This document shows, one piece after another, positions 10,353-20,063 of a stretch of 64,000 bases of DNA. The notes below the pieces were generated by a model. It had not been told where the DNA came from, searched no databases, and worked only from the letters and a program-made list of their open reading frames with translations. How positions within the stretch are numbered: position 1 is the stretch's first letter; each line of letters opens with the position of its first letter. Location of the stretch: the NCBI GenBank assembly GCA_963820995.1, contig CAWGCL010000008.1:62001-126000 (forward strand). The letters run 5' to 3'. Source of the stretch: JAGTVG01 sp963820995. Lineage in GTDB: Bacteria; Bacteroidota; Bacteroidia; Cytophagales; Cyclobacteriaceae. The position numbers were made by a program, and so were the translations under genes.

Positions 10353-12296
10353 ATGAAGCGAATTTTTCAACTGGCAGCTTTTCTCCTTTTATTTTTTCCA
10401 CCACCCAATAGACTATTGGGTCAGGAAGTTATTGACAGTCTGGAATCTGTTTTATTGACCGTTGATGACGACCTGGAGAAGTTCAAAATTTACGAAGAAC
10501 TCATAAGGGAATATGCAAAGCAAAATCCAGTTAAAGCAGTCCAATATGCTGAGGATGCCCTGGAACTTGCCCAGGAACTTCCGGACACTGTTTTAATGCC
10601 TGAACTATATAATGCTGTTGGGATAGCCCATTATTATAAGGGTAATTTATTAATATCTATTGAATATTTTCTAAAAGCCAGATCAGGATATGAACTACAG
10701 GGACGTGATGATAAAGTGGCAAATATCCTAAATAATATCGGGGTGACATATGAGGAAATTCAGAATTATGAAAAATCAAAGGAATATTACTTTGAAAGCC
10801 TGAAGGTCCATAAAAGGCTAAATAACCTGGAGATTCAAACCGCTATTTATAACAATATTGGTTCCTCTTTCGAAGCATTAGGTCAGCTAGACTCAGCAGA
10901 ATACTATTATAAGAAATCACTTGAACTTGCGAAGGACAATAATCCTGAGGAGAACATGCCAAATGCACTCGGTAATTTGGGCAACATATACTATAAAAGA
11001 GAGGAATATACTAAAGCCTTGGAATTTCAGAGAAGGGCGCTCGCGTATGATCTAAAGAATAACAATTCAATTGGTCTCGTCGAAACCTATAGTTCCATGG
11101 GGCTAATATACATGGGGCTTAATAATTTTAACAGGGCTTTTGACTCATTTACAAAGGCATTGACAATATGTAAAGAACATGATCTCAAAAGTAGAGAGGC
11201 GGTACTTTACGAAAATTTCAGCGACTATTATGAACAATTGGGAGATTTCCAGAACGCGTATATCTTTTATTTGAAGCATACCCAGTTGAAAGATAGCATA
11301 TTTACCCTTGAGATGCGGAAACAAATTGAAGACCTGCAAATGAGTTATCAGGCAAATAAAAGAGAACAGGAGATCGCTTTGCTTAATGAACGAAATAACC
11401 TGAAGGATACTCAGCTGCAGTTGCAAACAACTAAAACTAGACTTCTACTGGTTTTTGCCACTTTTGTCGTATTTATATTGGGATTACTGATTTTGAATGT
11501 AAGGGTTAAAGGTAAGGCCAATGCTTTACTTCAAAAACAAAACGAAAAGATACAGCAACAAAACCAGGAGCTGGAGGACAGGAGTATTAAGCTTGAAGAG
11601 CTTTCTAATGAAAAAGATAATTTCATAAATGTTGTGGCGCACGATTTAAAATCCCCGCTTAACAATATTACAGGGTTGGCAAACTTAATCAGGATCAACG
11701 GCCAGTTAACGGATGAGCAATTGCATTACCTAAACCTGCTGGATCAGGTGTCTATAGAATCCAAAAACCTGGTTTCTAATCTATTAGATCTCAACAAACT
11801 GGAATTAGGCCTGTTTGAACAGCATATTGAGGATTTTGAGGTTAAAGATACGATCGACAAGATCATTCACAATCATGAGAAAAATGCATCAGAGAAAAAT
11901 ATTGCTTTGAAAAAAAGTTGTCCGGGAAATATTTCAATAAGGAATAATCGAGAATTTATAGAGCGTATTTTAGATAACCTGGTATCAAATGCCGTCAAAT
12001 TCTCACCGAACAATAAATTAGTGTTTATTTCCTGCGATTACAATTACCAGTTCCTGGTATTATCAGTAAAAGATGAAGGTCCGGGGATTAGCAAGAAAGA
12101 ACAGCAGGATCTATTTAAGAAATTTATTAAACTATCCCCCCGGCCAACCGGAGGTGAGAGTTCTACTGGATTAGGCCTGGCCATTGTGAAATTGCTGGTT
12201 GACAAACTGGAAGGTGAGATTGAAGTCCTCTCAAAAGAGAATAAAGGCACAGAAATCAGGGTAAAATTTCCAGCATCATTTTCATCGGATCTTTAA
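10353..12296 (+). CDS. TPR-domain membrane sensor histidine kinase
   Basis: A 647-residue kinase. Signal peptide (1-23, ending LLGQE); about seven TPR units over residues 30-330 (for example NILNNIGVTYEEIQNYEKSKEYY, ALGNLGNIYYKREEYTKALE); a coiled coil 330-360; one membrane helix 363-382 (LLLVFATFVVFILGLLIL); a second coiled coil 385-425; HisKA with phosphoacceptor His430 in NVVAHDLKSPLNN; and HATPase_c with NLVSNAVKFSPNN, DEGPGI and TGLGLAIVKLLV. The TPR part is expected in the periplasm. There is no receiver domain and no adjacent response regulator, so the partner is elsewhere. Reading frame clean. Confidence 0.95.
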   Translation: MKRIFQLAAFLLLFFPPPNRLLGQEVIDSLESVLLTVDDDLEKFKIYEELIREYAKQNPVKAVQYAEDALELAQELPDTVLMPELYNAVGIAHYYKGNLLISIEYFLKARSGYELQGRDDKVANILNNIGVTYEEIQNYEKSKEYYFESLKVHKRLNNLEIQTAIYNNIGSSFEALGQLDSAEYYYKKSLELAKDNNPEENMPNALGNLGNIYYKREEYTKALEFQRRALAYDLKNNNSIGLVETYSSMGLIYMGLNNFNRAFDSFTKALTICKEHDLKSREAVLYENFSDYYEQLGDFQNAYIFYLKHTQLKDSIFTLEMRKQIEDLQMSYQANKREQEIALLNERNNLKDTQLQLQTTKTRLLLVFATFVVFILGLLILNVRVKGKANALLQKQNEKIQQQNQELEDRSIKLEELSNEKDNFINVVAHDLKSPLNNITGLANLIRINGQLTDEQLHYLNLLDQVSIESKNLVSNLLDLNKLELGLFEQHIEDFEVKDTIDKIIHNHEKNASEKNIALKKSCPGNISIRNNREFIERILDNLVSNAVKFSPNNKLVFISCDYNYQFLVLSVKDEGPGISKKEQQDLFKKFIKLSPRPTGGESSTGLGLAIVKLLVDKLEGEIEVLSKENKGTEIRVKFPASFSSDL

Positions 12297-12347
12297 TCCG
12301 CCTAAAAATTAATCAATTTAAATCTAAGGTTTCCCTCGCTTTAAAAT

Positions 12348-13640
12348 ATGGAACAACTAAGCCTTTTTGATCTAAACAGCAGAATTAAAGATTGCCTTAA
12401 AAAAAATCTTGAGGAATCTTACTGGGTAGTGGCTGAAATTGGTGAAATGAGGTTTAACCAGAAAGGACATTGTTACCTGGAACTGGTTGAGAAAAAAGAT
12501 GATGAGATATTGGCTAAAAATAAAGCGACCATCTGGTCATATACCTACCGGAACCTATCGGGTTGGTTTGAATCATTGACTGGCCAAACCTTAAAACCAG
12601 GATTAAAGATCTTATCAAATATAGTGGTAAGCTATCATGAAGTATATGGCTTGAGTCTGAATATTAAAGACATTGATGCGAATTACACCCTTGGTGAACG
12701 TGCTAAAAAAAGGTTGGAGATATTGAATAGTCTGAAGGAAGATGGGATACTTGAAATGAATAAGGAACTGCCTTTGCCTTTGGTCCCACAAAGGATTGCA
12801 ATTATTGCCTCATCAACTTCAGCAGGATATCTTGATTTCATTAACCAATTGGAAAATAATACACCCGGATATACATTCAAGACTTCGCATTATCAGGCGA
12901 TCATGCAGGGATCAGAAGCTGAAGAATCCATAATAAAGGCCATCCTGAAAGTATATACTAATATAGATAATTATGATCTGCTAGTGATAATCAGGGGAGG
13001 TGGGGCAACATTGGATCTTGAATGTTTTGATACCTATGGGCTTGCTAGTCATATTACACAATTTCCAATACCTGTAATAACGGGTATCGGACATGAAAGG
13101 GATGAGACCATTGCTGACATAGTTGCGAATACAAGTTTGAAAACTCCAACAGCTGTGGCAGAATTCCTTATTAGCGGAGTGAAAGAATATGAAGAAGTCA
13201 TTGATTCCTTTTATGCTCAGATATTTGAATATGTAGCACACACTCTAAGGGATCAACGAACCCATCTCGAATATTTATCGAAACACATCAAATATATTTC
13301 AGAGAGTACACTAAAGACTCATGCAGTGAAACTTTCCGTATTGGGCCAGAGTATTAATGGTGCAGCCAAAGGGAGGAAGAAAGTGCTTGAAACCCTTGTT
13401 CAGAATTATATACAATCCTTGAAATTGAATTCTAACCGCTACCTGGATCTGAGAAATAAGGAACTGCAGAACATATCCGGCAGTATTGATCTTGTTAATC
13501 CAAAAAGAGTATTAAAAAGAGGCTATAGTATCGTTCGTAAAGGAAGCAAGATCATGAAATCTGCTCAAGATCTGCAAGAAGGTGATGTGATTGAAAGTGA
13601 ATTTCATGATGGAAGAAAAACAAGTAAAATCTTAAAATAA
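12348..13640 (+). CDS. xseA: Exodeoxyribonuclease VII large subunit
   Basis: Catalytic subunit of exonuclease VII, which degrades single-stranded DNA from both ends. 430 residues, near the normal 400-450. An N-terminal OB-fold covers about residues 1-110 (LKKNLEESYWVVAEIGEM, GHCYLELVEK), and the catalytic domain follows with PQRIAIIASSTSAGYLDF, IIRGGGATLDLECFDTYGLA, PVITGIGHERDETIADIVAN and KTPTAVAEFLI. A coiled-coil region (about 300-390) precedes the C-terminal NPKRVLKRGYSIV. Followed 2 bases later by xseB, so the two are co-translated. Confidence 0.97.
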   Translation: MEQLSLFDLNSRIKDCLKKNLEESYWVVAEIGEMRFNQKGHCYLELVEKKDDEILAKNKATIWSYTYRNLSGWFESLTGQTLKPGLKILSNIVVSYHEVYGLSLNIKDIDANYTLGERAKKRLEILNSLKEDGILEMNKELPLPLVPQRIAIIASSTSAGYLDFINQLENNTPGYTFKTSHYQAIMQGSEAEESIIKAILKVYTNIDNYDLLVIIRGGGATLDLECFDTYGLASHITQFPIPVITGIGHERDETIADIVANTSLKTPTAVAEFLISGVKEYEEVIDSFYAQIFEYVAHTLRDQRTHLEYLSKHIKYISESTLKTHAVKLSVLGQSINGAAKGRKKVLETLVQNYIQSLKLNSNRYLDLRNKELQNISGSIDLVNPKRVLKRGYSIVRKGSKIMKSAQDLQEGDVIESEFHDGRKTSKILK

Positions 13641-13642
13641 AT

Positions 13643-13840
13643 ATGGCAAAAAAAGATCTGAATTATAAGAAGGCATTGGAGGAACTTGAATCCATCGTTA
13701 AGAAAATCGAACAGGACGAACCTGATGTAGATCAATTGAATGACATGGTAGTTCGGGCAGTAGAATTGGTAAAATACTGTAAAAGCAAACTCAAGACTAC
13801 TGAAGAACAAATAAATAACAATCTGGAGAAACTTGACTAG
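13643..13840 (+). CDS. xseB: Exodeoxyribonuclease VII small subunit
   Basis: Small helical subunit that stabilises XseA. 65 residues with the family pattern LNYKKALEELESIVKKIE near the N-terminus and LVKYCKSKLKTTEEQI near the C-terminus. It starts 2 bases after the xseA stop and overlaps the convergent PF04020 gene by 4 bases. Its short length is normal for XseB. Confidence 0.95.
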   Translation: MAKKDLNYKKALEELESIVKKIEQDEPDVDQLNDMVVRAVELVKYCKSKLKTTEEQINNNLEKLD

Positions 13841-14190
13841 CTACTGGCCAGATTGTTGAATATTGAATTGATCAGGGATAGTATCAGACTGAATCCTAAT
13901 GCCCACCAGAAACCGTCAACGGAGAATCCTGGAATAATGGCACTTGCCAGAAGAATAACCACCGCATTGATCACCAGTAAAAACAGGCCCAATGTAAAAA
14001 CCGTAATGGGAATTGTAATAATAACCATTAAAGGTTTTATGGTTGCATTTAAAAAGCCCAACACAGCTGCAACCAACAGTGCCCAGAAAAAATTTGTTAC
14101 ATGTACACCTGGTAGAAGATAAGCCGTTACCAATACTGCCAGGGCTGTTACTAAAAGACCTACGAAGAAATTACTTGAACCATTCTGCAT
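13837..14190 (-). CDS. PF04020 four-helix membrane protein (phage holin family 4 superfamily)
   Basis: A 117-residue membrane protein with four hydrophobic segments: FFVGLLVTALAVLVTAYLL, FFWALLVAAVLGFLNAT, VFTLGLFLLVINAVVILL and GFWWALGFSLILSLINSIF. The LPGVHV motif and the NAxIKP turn are characteristic of the PF04020 family, found in ordinary chromosomes despite the holin name; no phage genes surround it. The gene overlaps the end of the carbonic-anhydrase-like gene by 20 bases, so they form an operon. Molecular function not established. Confidence 0.88.
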   Translation of the reverse strand: MQNGSSNFFVGLLVTALAVLVTAYLLPGVHVTNFFWALLVAAVLGFLNATIKPLMVIITIPITVFTLGLFLLVINAVVILLASAIIPGFSVDGFWWALGFSLILSLINSIFNNLASS

Positions 14191-14680
14191 ATTTTATATA
14201 GTTATTTGATGTTCTTTCGAATACTTCAGCCAGTTCCGGGCCAACCTTCCTGATCTTTTTAGCAGGTTTTCCGGCATACATATAGCCTGATTCCACAATT
14301 GTGTTGGCAAGCACTACTGCACCTGCTGCCACAATAGATCCGGTCTCTATAACCGCATGATCCATCACAATAGCTCCCATTCCTATTAATACGCTATCTT
14401 CCACAGTACAACCATGTACAACAGCATTATGTGCAATGGAAACTTTATTCCCTATTATTGTCGGGGCCTTCTGATAGGTGCAATGAATAACTGCCCCATC
14501 CTGGATGTTTGTTTTATCGCCTATTTTTATGAAATGAACATCTCCTCTTACCACGGCATTGAACCATACGCTGCAATTATCTCCCATCACCACATCACCA
14601 ACAACTGTGGCATTTTCTGCAAAAAAACAGTTTTTCCCGAATTTAGGATGAATACCCTTAACAGGTATAATAAGCGCCAT
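14171..14680 (-). CDS. Gamma-carbonic anhydrase family protein
   Basis: Left-handed beta-helix hexapeptide protein of the YrdA/PaaY/gamma-CA group, about 169 residues from the ATG at 14680 (MALIIPVKGIHPKFG); an upstream in-frame ATG at 14707 would add nine residues not typical of the family. Zinc-ligand regions are GAVIHCT and SIAHNAVVHGC, with three histidines in the expected register, and RGDVHFIKIGDKTNIQDG carries the conserved Arg/Asp/Gln positions. The C-terminal helix carries YAGKPAKKIRKV. Either carbonic anhydrase or an uncharacterised acyl-/metabolite-binding relative; the family is sure, the activity is not. Confidence 0.92.
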   Translation of the reverse strand: MALIIPVKGIHPKFGKNCFFAENATVVGDVVMGDNCSVWFNAVVRGDVHFIKIGDKTNIQDGAVIHCTYQKAPTIIGNKVSIAHNAVVHGCTVEDSVLIGMGAIVMDHAVIETGSIVAAGAVVLANTIVESGYMYAGKPAKKIRKVGPELAEVFERTSNNYIKYAEWFK

Positions 14681-14738
14681 ATTAGTGGTTTTTTCAAAAA
14701 TAGACAATATTTAATCTAAACTTTTTAAACTTAAGACA

Positions 14739-14746
14739 TATTTTTG
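14739..14746 (+). promoter_or_regulatory. Bacteroidota -7 element before the YceI-family gene
   Basis: TATTTTTG is an exact TAnnTTTG match. Transcription would start near 14750, leaving only about 10 bases before the ATG at 14760, so the mRNA would have almost no leader. Confidence 0.55.
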
Positions 14747-14759
14747 CGTCTTGAAAGCT

Positions 14760-15512
14760 ATGATGACAAAATTGAATTTAAAGTTCAGAGATTTTATTTA
14801 TACAGCAATAATTCTTTTCATTGCTGGTTGCATGCAGGAACCAAAAAGTGACAATGCGATAATTAGCGAAGCATTACCCATTGAGGAAAAGGATCCTGGA
14901 ATAGTCTATGCCATTGATACGAGTTATAGCCTGATTACCTGGGTAGGCACGAAACCAACAGGGAGGCATAATGGATTGATAAAAATAAAATCCGGATCGA
15001 TTACAATCATTGAAGAAGATACTCAGCGTAAAATTAAAAATTTCAATATAAGTAATGCCAGGATATTGATTGACATGGAATCCGTGAAAGTCCTTGACCT
15101 TATGGACAATCCCTTGCAACTTGAAAAACTGGAGAACCATTTGCGCTCAGAAGATTTCTTTGACACGAAAACCTTTGTAGAAGCAGAATTTGAATTGATT
15201 TCGTTTGAGCCCATTGAGAAAGACACGGTAGTCAGGGAAAATAATAAGTATACCATCATCGACCCAACACATACAATGAGTGGAAACCTCACGATCAAGG
15301 GAAAAACGCTTAATGTGAAATTTCCTGTAAAAGCTGATTATCGAAATTTGAAATTAGAAGTTTCAGCTAAATTCAATCTTGATCGAACAGAATGGGATAT
15401 TACATACAAAGATGAAAACGATCCTGTTGCCCGTGCTACTGACGGATTCATTCATAACATCGTAAATGTAGGTTTCGACATCATCGCCAGACCTGAATCC
15501 AGTACGGAATAA
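14760..15512 (+). CDS. YceI-family lipoprotein
   Basis: About 250 residues. A lipoprotein signal ends at the lipobox FIAGC (Cys at about residue 23), and a YceI lipocalin-like domain runs from about residue 50: YSLITWVGTKPTGRHNGLIK, ILIDMESVKVLDL, LENHLRSEDFFDTKTFVEAEF, MSGNLTIKGKTLNVKFPV and KFNLDRTEWDI are all family signatures. YceI proteins bind isoprenoid or amphiphilic ligands at the envelope. Start: ATG at 14760 preferred; an in-frame TTG at 14751 is possible. pabB follows 9 bases after the stop, so they are probably co-transcribed. Confidence 0.93.
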   Translation: MMTKLNLKFRDFIYTAIILFIAGCMQEPKSDNAIISEALPIEEKDPGIVYAIDTSYSLITWVGTKPTGRHNGLIKIKSGSITIIEEDTQRKIKNFNISNARILIDMESVKVLDLMDNPLQLEKLENHLRSEDFFDTKTFVEAEFELISFEPIEKDTVVRENNKYTIIDPTHTMSGNLTIKGKTLNVKFPVKADYRNLKLEVSAKFNLDRTEWDITYKDENDPVARATDGFIHNIVNVGFDIIARPESSTE

Positions 15513-15521
15513 GCAAAAATC

Positions 15522-16805
15522 TTGGCCCGAACACAAAAATACTTTTCAGTAAGTAAGTTCTCTGATTTTATTCCGGGGATGCTCCACTGGCTACAAATGC
15601 ACAACCATTTTTCATTCTTTAATGGAAACCAGTATAAACTACCGTACGAACCATTTAAAACCTTTGCAGCAGCTGGATCAATAAAAACAATGGTGCCTGG
15701 CTCTGATGACCCTTTTCGTGATTTAAAAGAATTCTATGATTCTGAACAAGACTGGTTAATTGGCCGTCTGAATTACGATCTGAAAAACAGCCTGGAGGAT
15801 CTGAACAGCAATAATTTTGATCGGTTGGAATCGGAAGAAATGAGTTTTTTCATACCTGAGACATTAATCTTTATTCAGTCAGAAGGCATAATGATCTATA
15901 CTGTACATGATCCAGATCTGGTATTTAAAGAAATTATACATTTTCCTGTTTCTTCCCATGCTCAGCAATCATTTGAAATAGAATGCGATACTTCTAAAAG
16001 CGAATATATAAATGCTGTCAACGCTATAAAAAAACAGATATTTAAAGGGGATTTTTACGAATTGAATTATTGTATGGAATTTTTTACCAGGGCGGAGAAC
16101 ATTAACCTGGCCAATATATATCTTCATTTAAATAACATCTCCCCGATGCCTTTTTCTGTATTTCAGGGCATGAACGGACATTATTTATTGTCTGCCTCAC
16201 CGGAAAGATTCCTTAAGAAAACAGGAATTAATATACTTGCACAGCCCATAAAAGGAACAATGAAACGCGATATAGATCCGCTTGTGGATAACAAATTGAG
16301 AGAGCAACTTCGTCATAGTGAAAAGGAAGTTGCAGAGAACATGATGATAGTTGATTTGATGCGAAACGACCTGGGAAGAAGTGCTGTACCCGGAAGCATT
16401 TTGGTCCCGGAAATGTTTGAGATATATTCATACAATCATGTTCATCAGATGATATCCACTATTACAGCACAACTTCGGGAGGATATTCATTTTATAGATT
16501 CAATTAGAAACGCATTTCCCATGGGCAGTATGACAGGGGCCCCAAAAATAAAAGTGATGGAAAATATTGAACATTATGAAAATAGCAAACGAGGGATGTT
16601 CAGTGGTTCGGCAGGATATATCACTCCTGATGGGGACTTTGATTTTAATGTACTGATTCGAAGTATTTTCTACAGCAATAAAACCGGTTATTTAAAATTC
16701 AATGCAGGCAGTGCAATTACGTATGATGCTGAACCGGAATCTGAGTATAAGGAATGTATGCTTAAAATCAGGAGTATGCAGGAGGCTTTGGGTATCTCGT
16801 TTTAA
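15522..16805 (+). CDS. pabB: Aminodeoxychorismate synthase component I
   Basis: Makes 4-amino-4-deoxychorismate from chorismate for folate synthesis. The chorismate-binding domain fills the C-terminal 260 residues: FKGDFYELNYCMEF, SPERFLKK, PIKGTMKRDI, EVAENMMIVDLMRNDLGR, MISTITAQLRED, AFPMGSMTGAPKIKVME, FSGSAGYITPDGDFDFNVLIRS and GSAITYDAEPESEYKE. The motif is PIKGT, with the lysine nucleophile typical of PabB, not PIAGT as in TrpE, which supports PabB. 427 residues, typical. It starts with TTG at 15522; no ATG lies nearby. It ends against the convergent sulfatase gene. Confidence 0.93.
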   Translation: MARTQKYFSVSKFSDFIPGMLHWLQMHNHFSFFNGNQYKLPYEPFKTFAAAGSIKTMVPGSDDPFRDLKEFYDSEQDWLIGRLNYDLKNSLEDLNSNNFDRLESEEMSFFIPETLIFIQSEGIMIYTVHDPDLVFKEIIHFPVSSHAQQSFEIECDTSKSEYINAVNAIKKQIFKGDFYELNYCMEFFTRAENINLANIYLHLNNISPMPFSVFQGMNGHYLLSASPERFLKKTGINILAQPIKGTMKRDIDPLVDNKLREQLRHSEKEVAENMMIVDLMRNDLGRSAVPGSILVPEMFEIYSYNHVHQMISTITAQLREDIHFIDSIRNAFPMGSMTGAPKIKVMENIEHYENSKRGMFSGSAGYITPDGDFDFNVLIRSIFYSNKTGYLKFNAGSAITYDAEPESEYKECMLKIRSMQEALGISF

Positions 16806-18176
16806 TCACCTGTCCTGCCAGGGAATACCTCCACTTTCCTGTATATGCGCCTGTAATTCTTTCCTGAGTTGAATAAATTCTTTAATATTCTCGGCATTCA
16901 ATGGGTTTTCTTCGAAAGGGTCATCTTTCAAATTATAATATTGATAGGGTTCAAACGAGGTATTCTGTAGCATTTTATATGGTCCATATCGGGCAGCGTA
17001 GTAGGATTGGCCATTGTATTTCTGTCCTCCCTCCCTTCGAACCCAGAACACATAACGATTGTCAGTATTCTGTGGTTTTCCGAGCATAGTTGGGGACACA
17101 TCCACTCCATTAACCTTATGATCCAGATCTAGACCAGCGATTTTACTAAAGGTAGGATAAAGATCCATTAGCAATGCCATGTTTTCAGTTTGACTGCCAG
17201 GCTGTATTTTTCCTTTCCAAACGGCAAATGCCGGCACCTTGATCCCTCCCTCAAACATTTGCTGTTTTCCTCCCTGAAGGTTCCCGTTACTTTGTGCATG
17301 TGGAATGGATCCGCCGTTGTCAGAGGTAAAAACCACAAGCGTATTTTCAATTAAACCTGTTTCTTCCAGGCATTGCATTACTTTCCCGATACAATGGTCG
17401 AGGTGTTCGATGAAGGCTACATTTTTTGCCCTCTTTTCCTCAATAGATTTCTCCCGCTCCATCACATGTTTCAAATATTCCTCAGGTGGTTGAATCGGGA
17501 AATGAGGCGCATTGTAAGCCAGGTAGACAAAGAAAGGTTTGCTATCCTTTGTTCTTTCCTGCAGGTACTCTATAGTCCAGTCCGTAAAGAGGTCCGTCGC
17601 GTGACCATTTGGATCGATTACCTCCTGATTAAACCTCATCCAGTTTACTCCCCCTCTCAAGTGGGTCCAGTAGTCATCCATCATATCGCCCAGGAATCCC
17701 TTAAAATAATCAAATCCCCTACTGCTCGGGATATTGGGCTCTTCAAATCCCAGATGCCACTTGCCAATAATAGCCGTTTGATATCCCTTCTTTTTCAAAA
17801 CCTCTGACAGAAAGATGGCTTGCGGGTCCAGGTATCCCCATGAATTGTCCTCAAATTGCCTTATTACACCTGGCACGCCAACCAGGTCAGGATATTTTCC
17901 GGTTAGTAATGAGGCTCTGCTGGGAGAGCAAACCGGGCAATTCGCATAAAAGTTCTTGAATGTCATACCCTGTTCACCAAGACGATCTATGTTAGGGGAT
18001 ATCAGGTCGGTTGCACCCTGGCATGAAAGGTCACCATACCCAAGATCATCGACTAATATGCACAATATATTAGGTGCTTTTTGATCATTTGTTTGACCAA
18101 CAACTCCATAGTTCATTGAAATTGTCAACAATATGATAAAAAGCAGCAACAAAATTTTCAAGTTTTGATCTAACAT
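16806..18176 (-). CDS. Secreted sulfatase (S1 family)
   Basis: Type I formylglycine-dependent sulfatase of 456 residues. Signal peptide (1-28, ending VVGQ); metal-binding ILVDDLGYGDLSCQG (about 40-54); the formylglycine motif CSPSRASLLTGKYP with nucleophile precursor Cys83; IGKWHLGF; and FTSDNGGS with the later Asp-Asn metal pair. The C-terminus carries the usual YNLKDDPFEENPL subdomain. The cysteine motif must be matured by FGE or anSME, neither of which is in this window. It follows a second sulfatase 26 bases upstream and is the last gene of the glycan locus. Exact sulfated sugar unknown. Frame clean. Confidence 0.95.
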   Translation of the reverse strand: MLDQNLKILLLLFIILLTISMNYGVVGQTNDQKAPNILCILVDDLGYGDLSCQGATDLISPNIDRLGEQGMTFKNFYANCPVCSPSRASLLTGKYPDLVGVPGVIRQFEDNSWGYLDPQAIFLSEVLKKKGYQTAIIGKWHLGFEEPNIPSSRGFDYFKGFLGDMMDDYWTHLRGGVNWMRFNQEVIDPNGHATDLFTDWTIEYLQERTKDSKPFFVYLAYNAPHFPIQPPEEYLKHVMEREKSIEEKRAKNVAFIEHLDHCIGKVMQCLEETGLIENTLVVFTSDNGGSIPHAQSNGNLQGGKQQMFEGGIKVPAFAVWKGKIQPGSQTENMALLMDLYPTFSKIAGLDLDHKVNGVDVSPTMLGKPQNTDNRYVFWVRREGGQKYNGQSYYAARYGPYKMLQNTSFEPYQYYNLKDDPFEENPLNAENIKEFIQLRKELQAHIQESGGIPWQDR

Positions 18177-18202
18177 GTTTCCGTCTTTAATTAATTCTTA
18201 TA

Positions 18203-19900
18203 TTAATTTTCTCTATCCCAGGGCCATGGTTTTACATTGGCATTTATTGCCCATTCTTTCCACAAGGAAGCCATTTTCTTTACTCGTTCAGGATATTTAA
18301 AAGCCAGATTGTGCATTTCAGTCCTGTCCTGATTTAAATCGTATAACTCCCATTGATCTATATCCTTTTCTGTGAACCTTAAATTTCTATTCACCCTGCT
18401 GACCAACTTCCAATTGTCTATCCGGATCGCGCGGTTACCTTCGTGTTCCCAGAAAATAGGTTGAGATCTATTTAATGGTTCCCCCTCAAACGCCGGAACA
18501 AGGCTGTTGCCTTGCATAGGCACAATTTGCTTGCCCATAAATTGAATCGGGTATTGAGCTGAGGCAACATCCACACAGGTAGCCATTATATCTATCAGAT
18601 GCCCAGGTTCACGATTCATTTGGCCTCTTTCTGCGATTTTAGCTGGCCAATAGGCAATCAATGGTGTTGATATACCACCCTCATGGACCCAGTGTTTATA
18701 CAAACGGAAGGGTGTATTTGATACGTTCGCCCAGGGTACACTATAACTCTGATATGTAATTTCCGATCCAGGCATTAGGTCTGGATAGTTATTCCCAAGC
18801 ATTATGGAATCCCCAGCCCTCGTAACCTTAGGTATAAATATCCCTTTCCAATATTCCGTCAGAGTCTCAGCACATCCGCCGTTATCCGCCAGAAACAGGA
18901 TCAGAGTATTATCCAGTTCGCCTTGTTCCTCAAGGGTCTGTACTATCCTTCCAATTCCCTGATCCATTCGATCTATCTGGGCAGCATATACAGCCATTCG
19001 ATATGCCTGCAATGCCTTGTCTTTTACTGAATCCCAGTCCTGGACTGAAGGATCTCTGTCAGTGAGCTTCCAGTCACCATCTAAGATGTCCATCTTAATC
19101 ATCCTTAAAAATCTTTCGTTCCGTATGACATCCCAACCCACATCATAGTGTCCCAGGTATTTTTCGATATCTTCCTCCAGGGCATGCAAAGGCCAATGGG
19201 GAGCCGTATAAGCCACATAAATGAAAAATGGATTATTTCCATCATGCTCATTGATAAATTGAATGGTATGATTGCTGATCTCATCGGTATAATAGAACTG
19301 GTCCTTTTGTGGGGCAGTGGGTGTATTCCCATCCGTCAGCGTAGCCGGATCGTAATAACTTCCGGCACCAACAATGGTTCCCCAGAACCTGTCAAAACCA
19401 CGCTGCAATGGCCAATTGTATTTTGAGGTCAGCTCCTCATCTCCATTCCAATGTCCCAATTGTTTGGTCACATGCCATTTGCCAGACATATATGTTGAAT
19501 AATCAGCATCTTTCAGAACCTGGGCGATGGTTACACAATTTTCATTCAAATCACCTGTATATCCGGCAAGCCCCCTGTCCTCAGTCATGTGGCCAAATCC
19601 TGCCTGGTGGGGATATAAGCCAGTAAGAATAGATGCCCTGGTAGGACAGCATCGGGCAGTATTATAAAACTGAGTAAACCGGATCCCACCCCGAGCCAGA
19701 TTATCAAGGTTTGGAGTCTGTATTTCGCCTCCGTAACAGCCGATGTCAGAATATCCCATGTCATCGGCCAGGATTAAAATGATGTTTGGGCTTTCCTCCT
19801 TCTTTGAGTTGCAGGAGAATGCGAGTAAAACGATAATAGAAAGAATATAAAATCGCATACTCCTGACAATCAATTGACTGATATTAAGAAATGTGTTCAT
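18203..19900 (-). CDS. Sulfatase lipoprotein (S1 family)
   Basis: A 565-residue arylsulfatase-like enzyme. A hydrophobic N-terminus ends in a lipobox LLAFSC (Cys30), suggesting surface or outer-membrane lipid anchoring. Metal site ILILADDMGYSDIGCYGGE (about 41-59), formylglycine motif CCPTRASILTGLYPHQAG with Cys84, SGKWHV, and FLADNGGCAETL. It is longer than the neighbouring sulfatase, with an inserted segment between the core halves, so the two probably act on different positions or sugars. The in-frame Met15 (MRFYILSIIVLL) could be the true start. Gene order places it after the methyltransferase, 163 bases away. Confidence 0.94.
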   Translation of the reverse strand: MNTFLNISQLIVRSMRFYILSIIVLLAFSCNSKKEESPNIILILADDMGYSDIGCYGGEIQTPNLDNLARGGIRFTQFYNTARCCPTRASILTGLYPHQAGFGHMTEDRGLAGYTGDLNENCVTIAQVLKDADYSTYMSGKWHVTKQLGHWNGDEELTSKYNWPLQRGFDRFWGTIVGAGSYYDPATLTDGNTPTAPQKDQFYYTDEISNHTIQFINEHDGNNPFFIYVAYTAPHWPLHALEEDIEKYLGHYDVGWDVIRNERFLRMIKMDILDGDWKLTDRDPSVQDWDSVKDKALQAYRMAVYAAQIDRMDQGIGRIVQTLEEQGELDNTLILFLADNGGCAETLTEYWKGIFIPKVTRAGDSIMLGNNYPDLMPGSEITYQSYSVPWANVSNTPFRLYKHWVHEGGISTPLIAYWPAKIAERGQMNREPGHLIDIMATCVDVASAQYPIQFMGKQIVPMQGNSLVPAFEGEPLNRSQPIFWEHEGNRAIRIDNWKLVSRVNRNLRFTEKDIDQWELYDLNQDRTEMHNLAFKYPERVKKMASLWKEWAINANVKPWPWDREN

Positions 19901-20063
19901 CTAAGATTTATTTTTCATCAATATAGTTTAAAAATAAAATTCTGTCATATGATTTCTAATAATGATGGGATTTGGATTTAATAAATAACACTTCAAAGTC
20001 CTTCATAAGTTGTCTACGACATTTGCAATTTTTGAGAATAGGGTAAAAATAAAACGAAATTAT

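Noticed and set aside
12286..12300. CGGAT-CTTTA-ATCCG stem-loop at the end of the TPR kinase gene
   Set aside because: Five-base stem, no T-run; too weak to call a terminator.
13837..14190. Phage holin call
   Set aside because: The PF04020 family is common in chromosomes and no other phage gene is present, so no prophage is called.
17373..17807. 144-codon open frame opposite the sulfatase
   Set aside because: Antisense to conserved sulfatase sequence; no start context or homology seen.
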